DNA of 64,000 nt from Bacteroidales bacterium (GTDB lineage: Bacteria > Bacteroidota > Bacteroidia > Bacteroidales > VadinHA17), in assembly GCA_016715075.1 (NCBI GenBank), contig JADKBK010000020.1, forward strand, positions 1-64,000, read 5' to 3'. The notes under the pieces are model-generated. The model ran no database searches. It worked only from the letters and a program-made list of their open reading frames with translations, and was not told the DNA's origin. Each line of letters begins with the position of its first letter. Within the stretch, counting starts at the first letter, position 1. Shown here piece by piece: positions 25,385-35,005 of the stretch. A program made the position numbers and the translations under genes.

Positions 25385-26737
25385 CTAGTATCCAACCGCC
25401 AGACCGGCCAGATAGGCTGCTCCCAAAGCAGTGGTCTCAGTAATTTTCGGGCGAACTACTTTAGCCTGTAACAGGTCAGACTGGAATTGCATAAGCTGGT
25501 TATTGACAGTTGCCCCACCGTCAACGCGTAATTCGCTTATATTGATACCTGAATCTTTTTGCATTGCAAGAAGGACTTCAAGAGTCTGATATGCTATGCT
25601 GTCAAGAGCTGCTCTGGCTATATTGGCTGATGTTGAGCCTCTGGTCAGGCCTACAAGGGTTCCTCTGGCATGCTGATTCCAGTGAGGTGTTCCAAGGCCG
25701 GCGAATGCCGGAACAAAGTATACCCCATCGCTGCTTTTTACAGTTGCAGCCAGCGCTTCAACATCTTCAGATCTTTTTATGATACCCAATCCATCACGAA
25801 GCCACTGAATAACTGCTCCGGCAATGAATATACTTCCTTCAAGAGCATACCTGGTTTCATTTCCAATCCTCCATGCAACGGTCGTCAGTAACCTGCTTGC
25901 AGACTCAATGGGCTTATTCCCGATATTCATCATCATAAAACACCCGGTCCCGTAGGTATTTTTTACCATCCCCGGCTCAATACACATCTGACCGAATAAA
26001 GCGGCCTGCTGATCTCCGGCTATCCCTGCGACAGGCATCCCGGCAACAAACCGTCCGGCCGTCTTACCGTAAAACTCACTTGAAGATCTGACTTCAGGAA
26101 GCATGCTGGGAGGAATATTAAAAAGTGTCAGTAAATCTTCGTCCCACTTCAGGGAATGAATATTAAACAACATTGTTCGTGAGGCATTAGACACATCTGT
26201 AATATGCAATTCTCCGTTAGTCAGATTCCAAACGAGCCACGAATCGATAGTGCCGAACGCCAGCTGCCCGGCATCTGCGAGCTTGCGGGCCCCCTCAACA
26301 TTGTCGAGTATCCATTTGATTTTTGTCGCTGAAAAATATGCATCGATAATCAGCCCGGTTTTTTCCAGAATAAGCTGACTTTTCCCATCACTTCTCATCC
26401 TGTCACAGGCATCAGCTGTGCGCCTGTCCTGCCAGACTATTGCATTATAAACTGGTCTGCCGGTGCTTCTGTTCCAGACAACGGTGGTCTCTCGTTGATT
26501 GGTTATTCCGATGGCGGCAATATTGGCACTCTCCAGTCCGGCTTTTGTAATTGCCTCAAGAGTAACACCTGCCTGTGTTGACCAGATCTCATCGGGGTCA
26601 TGCTCCACCCATCCGGGTTTGGGATAAAACTGGGTGAACTCCTTTTGAGCTGTTGCACAAGGCAGTCCGTTATGATCAAAGATTATTGCCCTCGAGCTTG
26701 TTGTACCCTGATCCAGAGACAAAATAAATTCTTTCAT
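25385..26737 (-). CDS. glpK: Glycerol kinase, truncated by a premature TAG
   Basis: The first 450 residues are a standard GlpK of the FGGY kinase family: LSLDQGTTSSRAIIFDHNG at the N-terminus, AIVWQDRRTAD, GIAGDQQAALFGQ, KNTYGTGCF and ELRVDGGATVNNQLMQFQSD. It phosphorylates glycerol to sn-glycerol 3-phosphate with ATP. After AAYLAGLAVGY the frame meets TAG (25385-25387), but it continues as DSISDLKKQWQIDRTFSPQM and ends GWNRAVRAAKFWAEDQE at a TAA at 25241. In homologues a tryptophan follows GY/GF, so TGG to TAG explains the break. The full protein would have 498 residues, the usual GlpK length. The missing tail belongs to the C-terminal ATPase-fold domain, so the truncated form is probably inactive. 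Confidence 0.93.
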   Translation of the reverse strand: MKEFILSLDQGTTSSRAIIFDHNGLPCATAQKEFTQFYPKPGWVEHDPDEIWSTQAGVTLEAITKAGLESANIAAIGITNQRETTVVWNRSTGRPVYNAIVWQDRRTADACDRMRSDGKSQLILEKTGLIIDAYFSATKIKWILDNVEGARKLADAGQLAFGTIDSWLVWNLTNGELHITDVSNASRTMLFNIHSLKWDEDLLTLFNIPPSMLPEVRSSSEFYGKTAGRFVAGMPVAGIAGDQQAALFGQMCIEPGMVKNTYGTGCFMMMNIGNKPIESASRLLTTVAWRIGNETRYALEGSIFIAGAVIQWLRDGLGIIKRSEDVEALAATVKSSDGVYFVPAFAGLGTPHWNQHARGTLVGLTRGSTSANIARAALDSIAYQTLEVLLAMQKDSGINISELRVDGGATVNNQLMQFQSDLLQAKVVRPKITETTALGAAYLAGLAVGY

Positions 26738-26768
26738 ATTAGAAAAATATTACCTGTAAATCTGACTT

Positions 26769-28328
26769 TTAAAGATAGTTCCTGACAAGCTTTTTATATG
26801 ATTCAACCTGAACCGCCTCCCATTTCGTATCATGCCCATTCTCTGAGGCCATGATCCTGGCACATTTTGGAGCAATATCGAGGCTGGCTCCTGCATTAAG
26901 GAATAAGGCCCTTGTCCTTCTGCTAAGCAGATCTTCCAGGGTAACCGTCATTTCATTCCTGCAGATCCAGATCATCTCAGCTTTTGTATATGGCAGCCGC
27001 GGATCGATTGGATTTCCCAGATCAGGATCATCCTCAATGATCTTTTCAATAGCGGATGAATCATCACCATAAATTCTTAATCGCCCGGACTTATTCCCGT
27101 AATCGGGACCGGCGAGGTTTAATTCTGAAGTTTTACATAACCTTTTTTCCAGCAGTCCGGCCTTAATCGCCCTGTCAATAGTCTCCTCAGCCATCCTCCT
27201 GTAGGTAGTCCACTTCCCTCCTATTATTGTAAGAAGCCCTGAAGCTGACAAGGTGATCTTATGTCGTCTTGAAACTTCCTTAGTGGAAGAAGGATTTCCC
27301 GGATCTGCGGCCAGAGGTCTCAATCCGGCGAAGATGCTTAACACATCTTCACGTTTAGGCGGTTTGACAAGATATTTCTCTGCTGTTTCCAGAATAAAAC
27401 TTATTTCTGTTTCCAGGGCTTTTGGTTCTGCACTTACACTTTCAAGAGGAGTATCAGTTGTTCCAATCACAACTTTATCATACCAGGGAATAGCAAAGAG
27501 AACTCTCCCATCAGTTGTTTCAGGGATCATGATAGCGGAATCTCCCTGAAGGAATGATTTGTCAAGGACAATATGAACACCCTGGCTTGGTTTAATAGTT
27601 GGTCTGGAATCAGGATCGTCCATCCTGTGAATGCTATCTGCAAAAACACCGGTTGCATTTACAACAACTTTTCCTCTTACAGTGAACTCTTCTCCTGTGG
27701 TTATCTCCTTTGCCTCTACCCCAATTATTTTGCCGTTCTCATCTTTTAAAAGGCCTTTAACACCAATATAATTAATGACTACTCCTCCCTTTTTAACAGC
27801 AGTTCCGGCAAGAGAAATCACCATCCTTGAATCATCAAATTGGCCGTCATGATATACAATTCCGCCTCTCAATCCTTGTGAGATAAGATTCGGTAATCTT
27901 TTCAGTGTTTCTTTTTTCCCTGTAAAATAGGATTTCCCCAGGCTTAATCTGCCTGAAAGAAGATCATAAAATTTGAGTCCGACAGTATACAGGATAGAAT
28001 CCCATAGAGTATATACGGGGATAATAAACTCCTGGTTTGATGTAAGATGAGGGGCATTTTTAAGCATCAGTCCCCGCTCGTGCAAGGCTTCCATCACAAG
28101 CAGCAGATCACCCTGAGCCATGTATCTGACCCCGCCATGTACCAGTTTTGTACTTCGTGAGGAAGTTCCGGCTGCAAAATCAGATCGTTCAAGAAGAAGT
28201 GCCGAATACCCTCTTGATGCCCCGTCAAGAACGATTCCCATTCCTGTGGCACCACCGCCTATGACAACAATATCCCAGATAAAATCTGACTTTGTACGCA
28301 GTTCATCCAAAAAAGTTTTGCGGATCAT
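26769..28328 (-). CDS. glpD: Glycerol-3-phosphate dehydrogenase, FAD-dependent
   Basis: A 519-residue flavoenzyme. The dinucleotide fold DIVVIGGGATGMGIVLDGAS (19-38) is followed by ERSDFAAGTSSRSTKLVHGG, the signature for respiratory G3P dehydrogenases, then ATGVFADS and FAGLRPLA. It oxidises sn-glycerol 3-phosphate to dihydroxyacetone phosphate and passes electrons to quinone at the inner membrane. The C-terminal domain is shorter than in E. coli GlpD but complete. It lies 31 bp upstream of glpK in the same direction, and 38 bp after the lactonase, so it is probably part of the seven-gene transcript that starts with the MFS transporter. Confidence 0.94.
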   Translation of the reverse strand: MIRKTFLDELRTKSDFIWDIVVIGGGATGMGIVLDGASRGYSALLLERSDFAAGTSSRSTKLVHGGVRYMAQGDLLLVMEALHERGLMLKNAPHLTSNQEFIIPVYTLWDSILYTVGLKFYDLLSGRLSLGKSYFTGKKETLKRLPNLISQGLRGGIVYHDGQFDDSRMVISLAGTAVKKGGVVINYIGVKGLLKDENGKIIGVEAKEITTGEEFTVRGKVVVNATGVFADSIHRMDDPDSRPTIKPSQGVHIVLDKSFLQGDSAIMIPETTDGRVLFAIPWYDKVVIGTTDTPLESVSAEPKALETEISFILETAEKYLVKPPKREDVLSIFAGLRPLAADPGNPSSTKEVSRRHKITLSASGLLTIIGGKWTTYRRMAEETIDRAIKAGLLEKRLCKTSELNLAGPDYGNKSGRLRIYGDDSSAIEKIIEDDPDLGNPIDPRLPYTKAEMIWICRNEMTVTLEDLLSRRTRALFLNAGASLDIAPKCARIMASENGHDTKWEAVQVESYKKLVRNYL

Positions 28329-28366
28329 CAGGCGCTGATTATAAATACAATAAAGCCGCTTCCTTT

Positions 28367-29491
28367 CTATTTTGTATCTGAAAACTTCAGACAGACAGGT
28401 GAAGTAATTTTATAATCTTTCGACGGGCCAGTCGGAAGACCTGTCTTCTCATCAATGCTGAACATAGCAATATTGCCTGAATTCTGGTTTCCAACAATAA
28501 GGTATTTTCCCGAAGGATCTATTACAAAATTCCTTGGCCATTCGCCTCCACAGGAAGCATGACCTGCAAGAGATAATTTTCCGTCAGGACCAACTTTAAA
28601 TGTCACAATAGTATTTTCGCCTCTGTTTGATCCGTACAGGAATTTATCGTTTCTCCCAAGATGAATGTCAGCACAATAGCTTTTTCCCTTAAAGCTCTCA
28701 CGCAGGGTTGATACAGTCTGAACAGGCTGAAGGGAACCATTCTTATTCACATTAAAGAATGTAATTGTTGAATTTAGTTCGTTTATAACATAAAGGTGTG
28801 AACCATCTGTATTAAATACAAAATGCCTTGGTCCAGAACCCTTTGGCAGTTCAGCTATACCATCAGGGACCTGAATCAGCTTCCCTGTTGCAAAGTCAAA
28901 ATTATAAATTACAACTCGATCAAGTCCAAGGTCAGTTATATATACCTGTTTTCCTGACGGGTTGAATGAAACCATATGGGCATGAGAAACTGACCCTTCT
29001 TCTCCTTTATAAACAATAAAATCCGTAACGCTTACTGGAATACCTTTATCATTTAGTTTAACGACGGCGACTGATCCACCTGAGTAGTTTGCCAGAAACA
29101 GATAATCATCTCCGGGAGAAATAGCAATATATGCAGGTCCTCCGTTTGGTACCGGCAGTTCGCCGATTTTTTTTGCAACACCTGTTTTGGCATCATAGCT
29201 AAGTGCGGTAACACCTCCCCCTTTAACTCCATTGAAATCACCTACCTCATTTGCAGCATAAATAAACCCGTTTTTCTTTGAGATGCAGAAATAGGAAGGA
29301 TTCGGTCCGGCATCATTGCCTGAAACCAGTTTGAAAGTTCCTGCTTCACGGTCCAAATCAAAGATAAACAGTCCTTTCTGAGGACCTTCGGTATATGTTC
29401 CTGTAAAAAGGCGGATCTGACCATTGGCATTTGAGAATGATATCATGATCAATAAAAATATTGAAAAGATAACTAGAGATTTTTTTTTCAT
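28367..29491 (-). CDS. Lactonase family protein (7-bladed beta-propeller, 6-phosphogluconolactonase-like), exported
   Basis: A 374-residue beta-propeller with a signal peptide (MKKKSLVIFSIFLLIMISFS...NG). Blade motifs recur: FTGTYTEGPQKGLFIFDLD, PSYFCISKKNGFIYAANE, GPRHFVFNTDGSHLYVINEL, WPRNFVIDPSGKYLIVGNQN. The family includes Pgl of E. coli and periplasmic sugar lactonases; an exported copy probably hydrolyses aldonolactones formed by the oxidoreductase encoded two genes upstream. It is separated from the TIM-barrel gene by 4 bases and from glpD by 38, supporting one transcript. Substrate unknown. Confidence 0.9.
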   Translation of the reverse strand: MKKKSLVIFSIFLLIMISFSNANGQIRLFTGTYTEGPQKGLFIFDLDREAGTFKLVSGNDAGPNPSYFCISKKNGFIYAANEVGDFNGVKGGGVTALSYDAKTGVAKKIGELPVPNGGPAYIAISPGDDYLFLANYSGGSVAVVKLNDKGIPVSVTDFIVYKGEEGSVSHAHMVSFNPSGKQVYITDLGLDRVVIYNFDFATGKLIQVPDGIAELPKGSGPRHFVFNTDGSHLYVINELNSTITFFNVNKNGSLQPVQTVSTLRESFKGKSYCADIHLGRNDKFLYGSNRGENTIVTFKVGPDGKLSLAGHASCGGEWPRNFVIDPSGKYLIVGNQNSGNIAMFSIDEKTGLPTGPSKDYKITSPVCLKFSDTK

Positions 29492-29495
29492 CTGA

Positions 29496-30434
<939 letters not shown>

Positions 30435-30467
30435 AATGAATAATTTTAGTTATAGCTAAAAAAATAA

Positions 30468-31826
30468 TTAGTTTGTCTCTCCTGCTTTTGGAACATAAGG
30501 AAGTCCTGCAATCGGTACCTCTTTTGGGACATCGACAGGACCGAATTCAAACACTTTCGGACCAACTTTGAGATCTGAGTTCATCATCTCCTCGTAGGAT
30601 GTCTCTTTTCCTGTATAAGCAGAAATCCTTCCCATTATTGCCACCAGTGTGGAGATTGCAGTATTTTCCAGTTCATTGAAAGGCTTCGCGGTACGAATAG
30701 CTGTAACGAGGTCAATGTGTTCCTGAACATATGGATCAACACTTACATTATCGGTAGGTTTTCCGTCTTTATCAAGCGGATACTGATATTTCCAGACTTC
30801 TGTTCCGGCCAGGTCAAGGATGGTATTACGGCAGTTTGTGGATCCTTTTGAACCCTGGATTCTTTCAGATACATTATTCACGCAGCCATTTATCTGACGG
30901 CACATACTATGAACGTGTATTCCGTTTTCAAAGGTAAAATCGACGCTGAAATTGTCATACTGGTCGCCTGTTACACGGCGAAGCCTTGAGCCGAAGCCTA
31001 CAGCTTTAACAGGATGGGATCCGGTAAACCAGTTAATAACATCAAGGTTGTGAACATGCTGTTCAACAATATGATCACCTGAGAGCCATGTCCAGTTGAC
31101 CCAGTTACGGATCATATATTCCATTTCGCTCCAGCTTGCATTCGGATCACGGTGCCAGAGTTTACCTCCGTTCCACCATGCATTACCCCCTGTTATTTCG
31201 CCTATTGCACCCTGTGCGATCTGCTGCCAGCTGGCCATATAGTCGCGCTGATGGCGCCGCTGTGTTCCTGTAGCTATACTAAGTTCCAGACCTTTTGCTT
31301 TCAGTGCTGTTGCCATTACTGATCTTGCACCGACAGGATCAACGCAAACCGGTTTTTCAGCGAAAATATGTTTCTTAGCCTGAACAGCAGCGGCAAGATG
31401 GTCGGGACGGAAGAACGGAGGAGTGGCAAGAATGACAATATCCACGCCTGCATCAATTACCTTCTGATAAGCATCAAATCCTACAAAGCAGTTCTCAATA
31501 GGAACGTCCTGACCTTTTTCTTTCTTAATAGCTTCTCTGCAGGCATCAACACGATCCTGAAATGTATCGCCGAGAGCAACTATCTGAAGGTTTGGCCCTG
31601 CACTCAGAAAATTGATAGCTGCACCGGTACCACGACCACCACAGCCAATGACTCCCGCTTTAAGAACGGGTCCGTCAGGTGCCTGGTCAAGCATCGTTGG
31701 AACTGCAACAACCTTTTTGGTTTCACGGGAACAACTGGTTATGATTGTGGGCACAACAACCCCTGCAACACCGAGAGTCGCAGCTGTACCAAGAAAATTA
31801 CGCCTTGAAATACTGGATTTTTTCAT
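30468..31826 (-). CDS. Gfo/Idh/MocA family oxidoreductase with Tat signal
   Basis: A 452-residue NAD(P)-dependent oxidoreductase. A twin-arginine signal (SISRRNFLGTAATLGVAG) is followed by a possible lipobox (TSC at about 32). The Rossmann fold shows KAGVIGCGGRGTGAAINFLS, and the family motif EKPVCVDPVGA follows KHIFA. GNAWWNGGKLWHRDP and GDHIVEQHVHNLDVINW mark the substrate domain. Secreted members in Bacteroidota act on sugar glycosides, keeping bound NAD and using redox steps to cleave linkages. It is followed after 33 bp by the TIM-barrel partner and preceded by the transporter. Confidence 0.92.
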   Translation of the reverse strand: MKKSSISRRNFLGTAATLGVAGVVVPTIITSCSRETKKVVAVPTMLDQAPDGPVLKAGVIGCGGRGTGAAINFLSAGPNLQIVALGDTFQDRVDACREAIKKEKGQDVPIENCFVGFDAYQKVIDAGVDIVILATPPFFRPDHLAAAVQAKKHIFAEKPVCVDPVGARSVMATALKAKGLELSIATGTQRRHQRDYMASWQQIAQGAIGEITGGNAWWNGGKLWHRDPNASWSEMEYMIRNWVNWTWLSGDHIVEQHVHNLDVINWFTGSHPVKAVGFGSRLRRVTGDQYDNFSVDFTFENGIHVHSMCRQINGCVNNVSERIQGSKGSTNCRNTILDLAGTEVWKYQYPLDKDGKPTDNVSVDPYVQEHIDLVTAIRTAKPFNELENTAISTLVAIMGRISAYTGKETSYEEMMNSDLKVGPKVFEFGPVDVPKEVPIAGLPYVPKAGETN

Positions 31827-31927
31827 GATGGTAAGGTTAATTTTAATAAATTATGTCGTGAGTAATTAGTTCTGAGCTGTTATCAATGTAAATATATGTA
31901 ATAAATAAAGATGTTTCTCAGGTCAAT

Positions 31928-32755
31928 TTAATGTTTTAGAACAGTTTCAGAATTCTCTTCCTTAAAGAAAAGTGTAAAAACTATCAATAAGATAACAGAG
32001 AAGAGAGTTGTTATTCCCCATATACTGTCCCAGTCATATACATTCACACCTCCGGAACTCTCTTTAAAAAGTCCGATGATGCCACCGTCAATTAAATTTC
32101 CGGTAAGAAGACCAACTCCGAATGTCATCAGAAAAATAAATCCCTGAGCCTGAGCCTTGAGTTCATCAGGTGCCTTTTTATCAATATAGATCTGCCCGCC
32201 AACATAAAAGAATCCGAAAATAAGACCATGGATAAGTATCCCGACATAGAAGAGCCACTGCATGTCGATAACTCCCCCGAGATAAAGTGAAAAATAACGG
32301 ATCACCATGGCAGTCAGTCCCAGTATCATCACCTTTCGCAGACCGAACTTTTTTATTGCCGGAGGAATAAGAAGCATGAAGCCCATCTCTGCCAGAATAC
32401 CCCAGTTAATTGTAACAGTAATAAATTGTGTTTTTATGTTCAGGAGGAACTCGGAGAAATAAGAAAAATACATTGCAAACGGGATCAGGGAGAGGAAGGA
32501 TAAAATAATAAAGAGTGCAAAGTTCCTGTCTTTCATAAGACGAAGGGTTCCCAATCCAAATGCATCGATCAATGACCCCTTTTTACCTTTTCCGGCAGGA
32601 GGTGTATCGGGTAAGGTTAAATTGACCAGTGCAGCAATAACACCCAATTCCTGCGCCGCAGTAAAACGGAAGATTTGTTCCATCAAAATCAAGATGGAGA
32701 AGATTAACTGCAACGAGGCTGAAGACACCTGAAGCAACATGTCCGACAGAGCCAA
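31928..32755 (-). CDS. NHS/MFS nucleoside-type transporter, C-terminal fragment (frameshifted)
   Basis: From about FTAAQELGVIAALVNLTLPD onwards this frame is the second half of a 12-helix transporter, with helices such as FALFIILSFLSLIPFAMYFS, MGFMLLIPPA, LFYVGILIHGLIFGFFYVGG and a conserved YIDKKAPDELKAQAQGFIF. The first 30 residues of the formal ORF are the out-of-frame copy of the preceding fragment. It ends in a charged tail (FKEENSETVLKH). Together with 32583-33140 it makes one protein of about 403 residues. Confidence 0.82.
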   Translation of the reverse strand: MALSDMLLQVSSASLQLIFSILILMEQIFRFTAAQELGVIAALVNLTLPDTPPAGKGKKGSLIDAFGLGTLRLMKDRNFALFIILSFLSLIPFAMYFSYFSEFLLNIKTQFITVTINWGILAEMGFMLLIPPAIKKFGLRKVMILGLTAMVIRYFSLYLGGVIDMQWLFYVGILIHGLIFGFFYVGGQIYIDKKAPDELKAQAQGFIFLMTFGVGLLTGNLIDGGIIGLFKESSGGVNVYDWDSIWGITTLFSVILLIVFTLFFKEENSETVLKH

Positions 32756-33140
32756 ACACCCTTATTCGCGGAAACTCTTCCGATGGTGAATGTGCCATGG
32801 CAATTGCACTTGTGAGTCCCCATGTAGGCATGTAAAACAACATTGTGAACAAGAGGATTATGAAGAGCAGATCCGGGTTATTTGTATTAGCTGCAAAGAA
32901 TAAGAGGATGCTGTTCAGAATATTCAGTACAAAAAGGACCTTCTGACCTGAAAAATAACGGTCAGCAATCATTCCTATTACCGGGGATGCCATACAACCA
33001 ATGGCCATTGAACTAAGTATCATCGCCTTTTGTGTTCCGGGAACCTCCAGGTTGGTAAGGTAAGCGGCAAGAGGAACCCACCATACAGCGTACATCATGT
33101 ACTGAAAGAACATCATCAGATATAAGCGAAGTCGTGACAT
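32583..33140 (-). CDS. NHS/MFS nucleoside-type transporter, N-terminal fragment (frameshifted)
   Basis: The first half of a major-facilitator protein of the nucleoside:H+ symporter type: MSRLRLYLMMFFQYMMYAVW at the N-terminus, then VWWVPLAAYL, PVIGMIADRYFSGQKVL with the D-R-Y motif between helices 2 and 3, and GSVGHVASGVFSLVAVNLL. The frame is lost after LPFYCGAGIG; deleting one G in the GGG at 32643-32645 (C on plus) restores reading into VIAALVNLTLPDTPP of the other ORF. As first gene of the run leading to glpF, it would import the nucleoside or sugar substrate used by the oxidoreductase module. Confidence 0.82.
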   Translation of the reverse strand: MSRLRLYLMMFFQYMMYAVWWVPLAAYLTNLEVPGTQKAMILSSMAIGCMASPVIGMIADRYFSGQKVLFVLNILNSILLFFAANTNNPDLLFIILLFTMLFYMPTWGLTSAIAMAHSPSEEFPRIRVFGSVGHVASGVFSLVAVNLLHLDFDGTNLPFYCGAGIGCYCCTGQFNLTRYTSCRKR

Positions 33141-33290
33141 AGGTTTGATTATAGGTTAATAATTGATAAGCATCTGTTTATAAAGATAAAAGTTTGTTCT
33201 GTCAGGCCATCAGATTTTAAATAATAATCGGCCGGAACCTAATTTTTCTTCAACCTCTCACCTTCTCACTGAAAAATCTTTAATTCTCCG

Positions 33291-34814
33291 TCATTCAGGC
33301 TTCCCTGTCTTTGGATTAAACTCACAAACAACTCTGAATCCTACATTGAAACAGTCTGAATACCACCAGATACTCTTAGGCATCTGAGGATCGGTTTTCA
33401 GCCATGCCTCGGTTCTGGTATAATCCCTCGCAGCACTGCGTAAAAAGTCAGCTGTATTAAGAAATGAACCACCCCTTACAACATGTTCCTTTCCCTCTTC
33501 CGGACCTTTTGGATCCCGGAGGATGCCGGCAGGGTATTTCGAATATGCATCAGGCTGGTACCAGTCTGAGCAGAATTCTGCAACGTTACCTGTCATATTC
33601 CTTAAACCAAAGGGATTTGGTTTTACCCTTTCAGGAAGCTGAGTTTTAGTTCCACCATTACCTTTATATACTACATATGTATTAATTACAGCAGTGTCAT
33701 TTTTTGAGAAGCGTGCTCTCAGACCGCTTTTAAGAAATCTTGAGGGATCCCCGGGGAAAAAATATGGCGTTGTTGAGCCTGCCCTGCAGGCATATTCCCA
33801 CTCCGCTTCAGTCGGAAGGCGGTAAGTCTTACCGGTGACTGAAGAGAGCCACTTGCAATATGTCTCTGCGGCATGATAAGAAAATGATATCGCAGGCCTC
33901 TGACCGAGTCCCCAACCCTGATCAGGCTGCCCATAAGGAGGTGTGGCACCTGATATGGCATCGGTCTCTTTTGTCATCTTGTTCCTCAAACCTTCTGTAT
34001 CTGTTGACCGGCCTTCAGCAGCAGTCTGAACATAGAATGCAAGATATTCATCCCAGCTTACTTCAATTTCAGCCATAAAGAATGGGGTGATCTCAACATC
34101 CTTTACCGGACCCTCATCATCCTTTCTGAAGGGCTCTCCTTCCGGGCTGCCCATTTTGAAAGTACCGCCGGGGATGGCTATCATATTGAATGAAACAGAT
34201 GATTTTGGGATCTTTTCTGTAAAGGTCTTAAATTCAGTAACTTTTGCAGGCTCTGTAAAAATCTCTTTAGCTGCCGATGATACCTTGCCAAAAGTGGCAT
34301 TACTGCCGTGGGTGTACCCTTCTATGAAGTGCCCGGCATTCAGGTGGCAGTTTATGCAATGAAGTTCATCCTTCTTTTTTGTCTGGGTATAATAGAGATG
34401 AGCATCCTCACCTGCTTTTGTAAGCTTGGCAGGAAAGAGGTTTTCGTGACATTTTATACAGCTGCTGTTGTACACATATTCCCTTGCAACCTCGAGTCGT
34501 TTACGGTCTTCCCAGTTGAATGAGGCAGAATCTTTCGTCCAGTAGCTCCAAAGGTCCCTTAACCCCGTGGTGGTTTTTGCCCAAAGATATCCATGTCCCT
34601 GGGGAGGAAGATGGCATTCAACACATGATACTCTGTAGCCTGATTGTGTCTCATAATGAACGGATTTTTTCCATGCGGCATCAGCCATAGGATGTATATG
34701 ACACGACATACAGAATTCATTTGTAGAGGTCGAATGAATCACTTTTCCGCTTCCGATGATTAATAAGGCCCCAACAATCAGACCGGGAATAAACCACAAA
34801 AGAAATTTCTTCAT
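33291..34814 (-). CDS. NapC/NirT-type tetraheme cytochrome c fused to an FGE-sulfatase domain
   Basis: A 507-residue membrane-anchored protein. One N-terminal helix (4-24) leads into a periplasmic NapC/NirT/NrfH-like domain with four CxxCH haem sites at C35-H39, C64-H68, C119-H123 and C153-H157. From about residue 208 an FGE-sulfatase/SUMF1 domain follows: MIAIPGGTFKMGSPEGEPFR, YRLPTEAEWEYACRAGS, FGLRNMTGNVAEFCSDWY, VVRGGSFLNTADFLRSAARD and NVGFRVVCEF. NapC-type domains take electrons from quinol and hand them to periplasmic reductases. The FGE-type fold is normally a formylglycine maker or a sugar/peptide-binding module. The fusion is unusual; no nitrite or nitrate reductase is nearby. Confidence 0.9.
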   Translation of the reverse strand: MKKFLLWFIPGLIVGALLIIGSGKVIHSTSTNEFCMSCHIHPMADAAWKKSVHYETQSGYRVSCVECHLPPQGHGYLWAKTTTGLRDLWSYWTKDSASFNWEDRKRLEVAREYVYNSSCIKCHENLFPAKLTKAGEDAHLYYTQTKKKDELHCINCHLNAGHFIEGYTHGSNATFGKVSSAAKEIFTEPAKVTEFKTFTEKIPKSSVSFNMIAIPGGTFKMGSPEGEPFRKDDEGPVKDVEITPFFMAEIEVSWDEYLAFYVQTAAEGRSTDTEGLRNKMTKETDAISGATPPYGQPDQGWGLGQRPAISFSYHAAETYCKWLSSVTGKTYRLPTEAEWEYACRAGSTTPYFFPGDPSRFLKSGLRARFSKNDTAVINTYVVYKGNGGTKTQLPERVKPNPFGLRNMTGNVAEFCSDWYQPDAYSKYPAGILRDPKGPEEGKEHVVRGGSFLNTADFLRSAARDYTRTEAWLKTDPQMPKSIWWYSDCFNVGFRVVCEFNPKTGKPE

Positions 34815-34886
34815 AAAAAATAAAATTATGAGGCCTAAGATAAAGAAATATCTTTCATGGGGAACAAACTGTGATTAATTTCACAA

Positions 34887-35004
34887 TGGATTGCTTCGCT
34901 ACGCTCGCAATGACCCTGCCCATTACCACCCCTGTCATTGCAAGCGCAGCCAAGCACACACCCGTTGCTTACTACGGTCACTGCGAGCGCAGCGAAGCAA
35001 TCCA
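34887..35004. repeat. GCTTCGCT-type imperfect palindrome
   Basis: The arms 34887-34914 and 34977-35004 are inverted copies of 28 bases with two mismatches (TGGATTGCTTCGCT then ACGCTCGCAATGAC, against TGGATTGCTTCGCT then GCGCTCGCAGTGAC). A third, degraded arm lies between them at about 34933-34955. The right arm ends one base before the fumarase stop codon. No transposase is present; the structure resembles a small non-autonomous element. Confidence 0.8.
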
Positions 35005-35005
35005 A

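Noticed and set aside
25385..25387. Alternative genetic code (TAG or TAA read as sense)
   Set aside because: Two interrupted genes have different stops (TAG, TAA), and both codons end intact genes in the window, such as asd (TAG) and the TIR fusion (TAA).
33291..34814. Formylglycine-generating enzyme activity for sulfatase maturation
   Set aside because: No sulfatase gene is present in the window and the domain is fused to a cytochrome; a true FGE role cannot be supported.
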